Shown: one piece after another, positions 13,426 to 13,550 of the stretch
How positions within the stretch are numbered: the first letter of the stretch is position 1
Layout of the letters: each line of letters begins with the position of its first letter
DNA from: Candidatus Martarchaeota archaeon
GTDB lineage: Archaea > Micrarchaeota > Micrarchaeia > Micrarchaeales > Micrarchaeaceae
Assembly: GCA_023485745.1 (NCBI GenBank)
Contig: JAMCZL010000045.1
Coordinates: 1 to 13,550 of the forward strand
Direction: 5' to 3'
Length of the DNA stretch: 13,550 bases
Notes under the pieces: generated by a model
Told to the model about the DNA's origin: nothing
What the model saw: the letters and a program-made list of their open reading frames with translations, nothing else
Databases searched by the model: none
Made by a program: the position numbers and the translations under genes

Positions 13426-13550
13426 TCAGGATTTTATTATACTTTCGAATAAAGTTTCATAGCTTTTTGCTATTTTATCCCAGTCGTTTCTTTTGACCAC
13501 TCTTGCTCTTATGCCTTTTGCTGCCTTCGCGAATTGCCCCCTCTCAGCCA
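13426..13550 (-). CDS. C-terminal fragment of probable GT4-type glycosyltransferase
   Basis: A minus-strand frame is open from the right edge (first full codon at 13548) to the TGA at 13426-13428, giving 40 residues. It includes RARVVKRNDWDKIAKSYETLFESI, which fits the last helix of family 4 glycosyltransferases, where a basic-aromatic-WDKIA-Y pattern before the final helix is common. The catalytic domain lies outside the window, so the assignment rests on this tail and on the adjacent UPF0104 gene, with which GTs are often paired. Spacing of 11 nt to the next ATG implies one operon. Confidence 0.55.
   Translation of the reverse strand, partial: AERGQFAKAAKGIRARVVKRNDWDKIAKSYETLFESIIKS

Noticed and set aside
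1..13550. tRNA or rRNA genes, CRISPR repeats, transposases or insertion-sequence ends
   Set aside because: Reading both strands I found no cloverleaf-like gene, no spaced repeat array and no transposase motif.

Overview
The window is archaeal. It carries the ribosomal proteins eL14 and eL34, a group II chaperonin (thermosome), prefoldin beta, archaeal-type adenylate and cytidylate kinases, an EMC3/DUF106 membrane protein, archaeal-type D-aminoacyl-tRNA deacylase and Mre11. Many starts follow GGTGA/GTGAT-type Shine-Dalgarno (SD) sequences, and A/T-rich TATA-like boxes sit at typical distances upstream. A small, tightly packed genome with a split complex I (nuoABCD alone) and a Sulfolobus-type SSB would fit a DPANN/Micrarchaeota-like (ARMAN) lineage. 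That placement is an inference at low to moderate confidence, because no rRNA or other placing marker is present.

Layout. (1) 1-1500, minus strand: dtdA followed, with a 14-nt overlap, by an exported protein gene that runs off the left edge. (2) 1560-6856, plus strand: an RNHCP zinc protein, then nuoA-nuoB-nuoC-nuoD (peripheral and membrane-linker subunits of an archaeal complex I), then prefoldin beta, a DHH phosphoesterase and Mre11, all nearly touching. (3) 6857-9139, minus strand: the archaeal cluster adkA - emc3/DUF106 - rpl34e - cmk - rpl14e, without its usual secY and cbf5 ends. (4) 9233-11817, minus strand: thermosome subunit and a Mrp-type P-loop ATPase, each probably its own unit with hairpins between. 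(5) 11986-12360, plus strand: a single-OB-fold SSB with an acidic tail. (6) 12380-13550, minus strand: a UPF0104/AglD-like polytopic membrane protein behind the C-terminal end of a probable family 4 glycosyltransferase that runs off the right edge.

Functionally the window mixes respiration (complex I), protein folding (prefoldin and thermosome, which hand substrates to each other), nucleotide supply (Adk, Cmk), translation (eL14, eL34, DtdA), DNA maintenance (Mre11, DHH nuclease, SSB) and surface glycan work (GT, UPF0104). I saw no rRNA, tRNA, CRISPR array, transposase or phage gene. There is no clear novel multi-gene system. The most unusual signals are a 74-nt nuoB/nuoC overlap that one A indel would remove, substitutions at normally invariant sites in NuoA and Mre11, loss of the Fe-S CPxC motif in the Mrp homologue, a perfect inverted repeat over a candidate thermosome TATA box, and two mutually exclusive hairpins at the thermosome 3' end.
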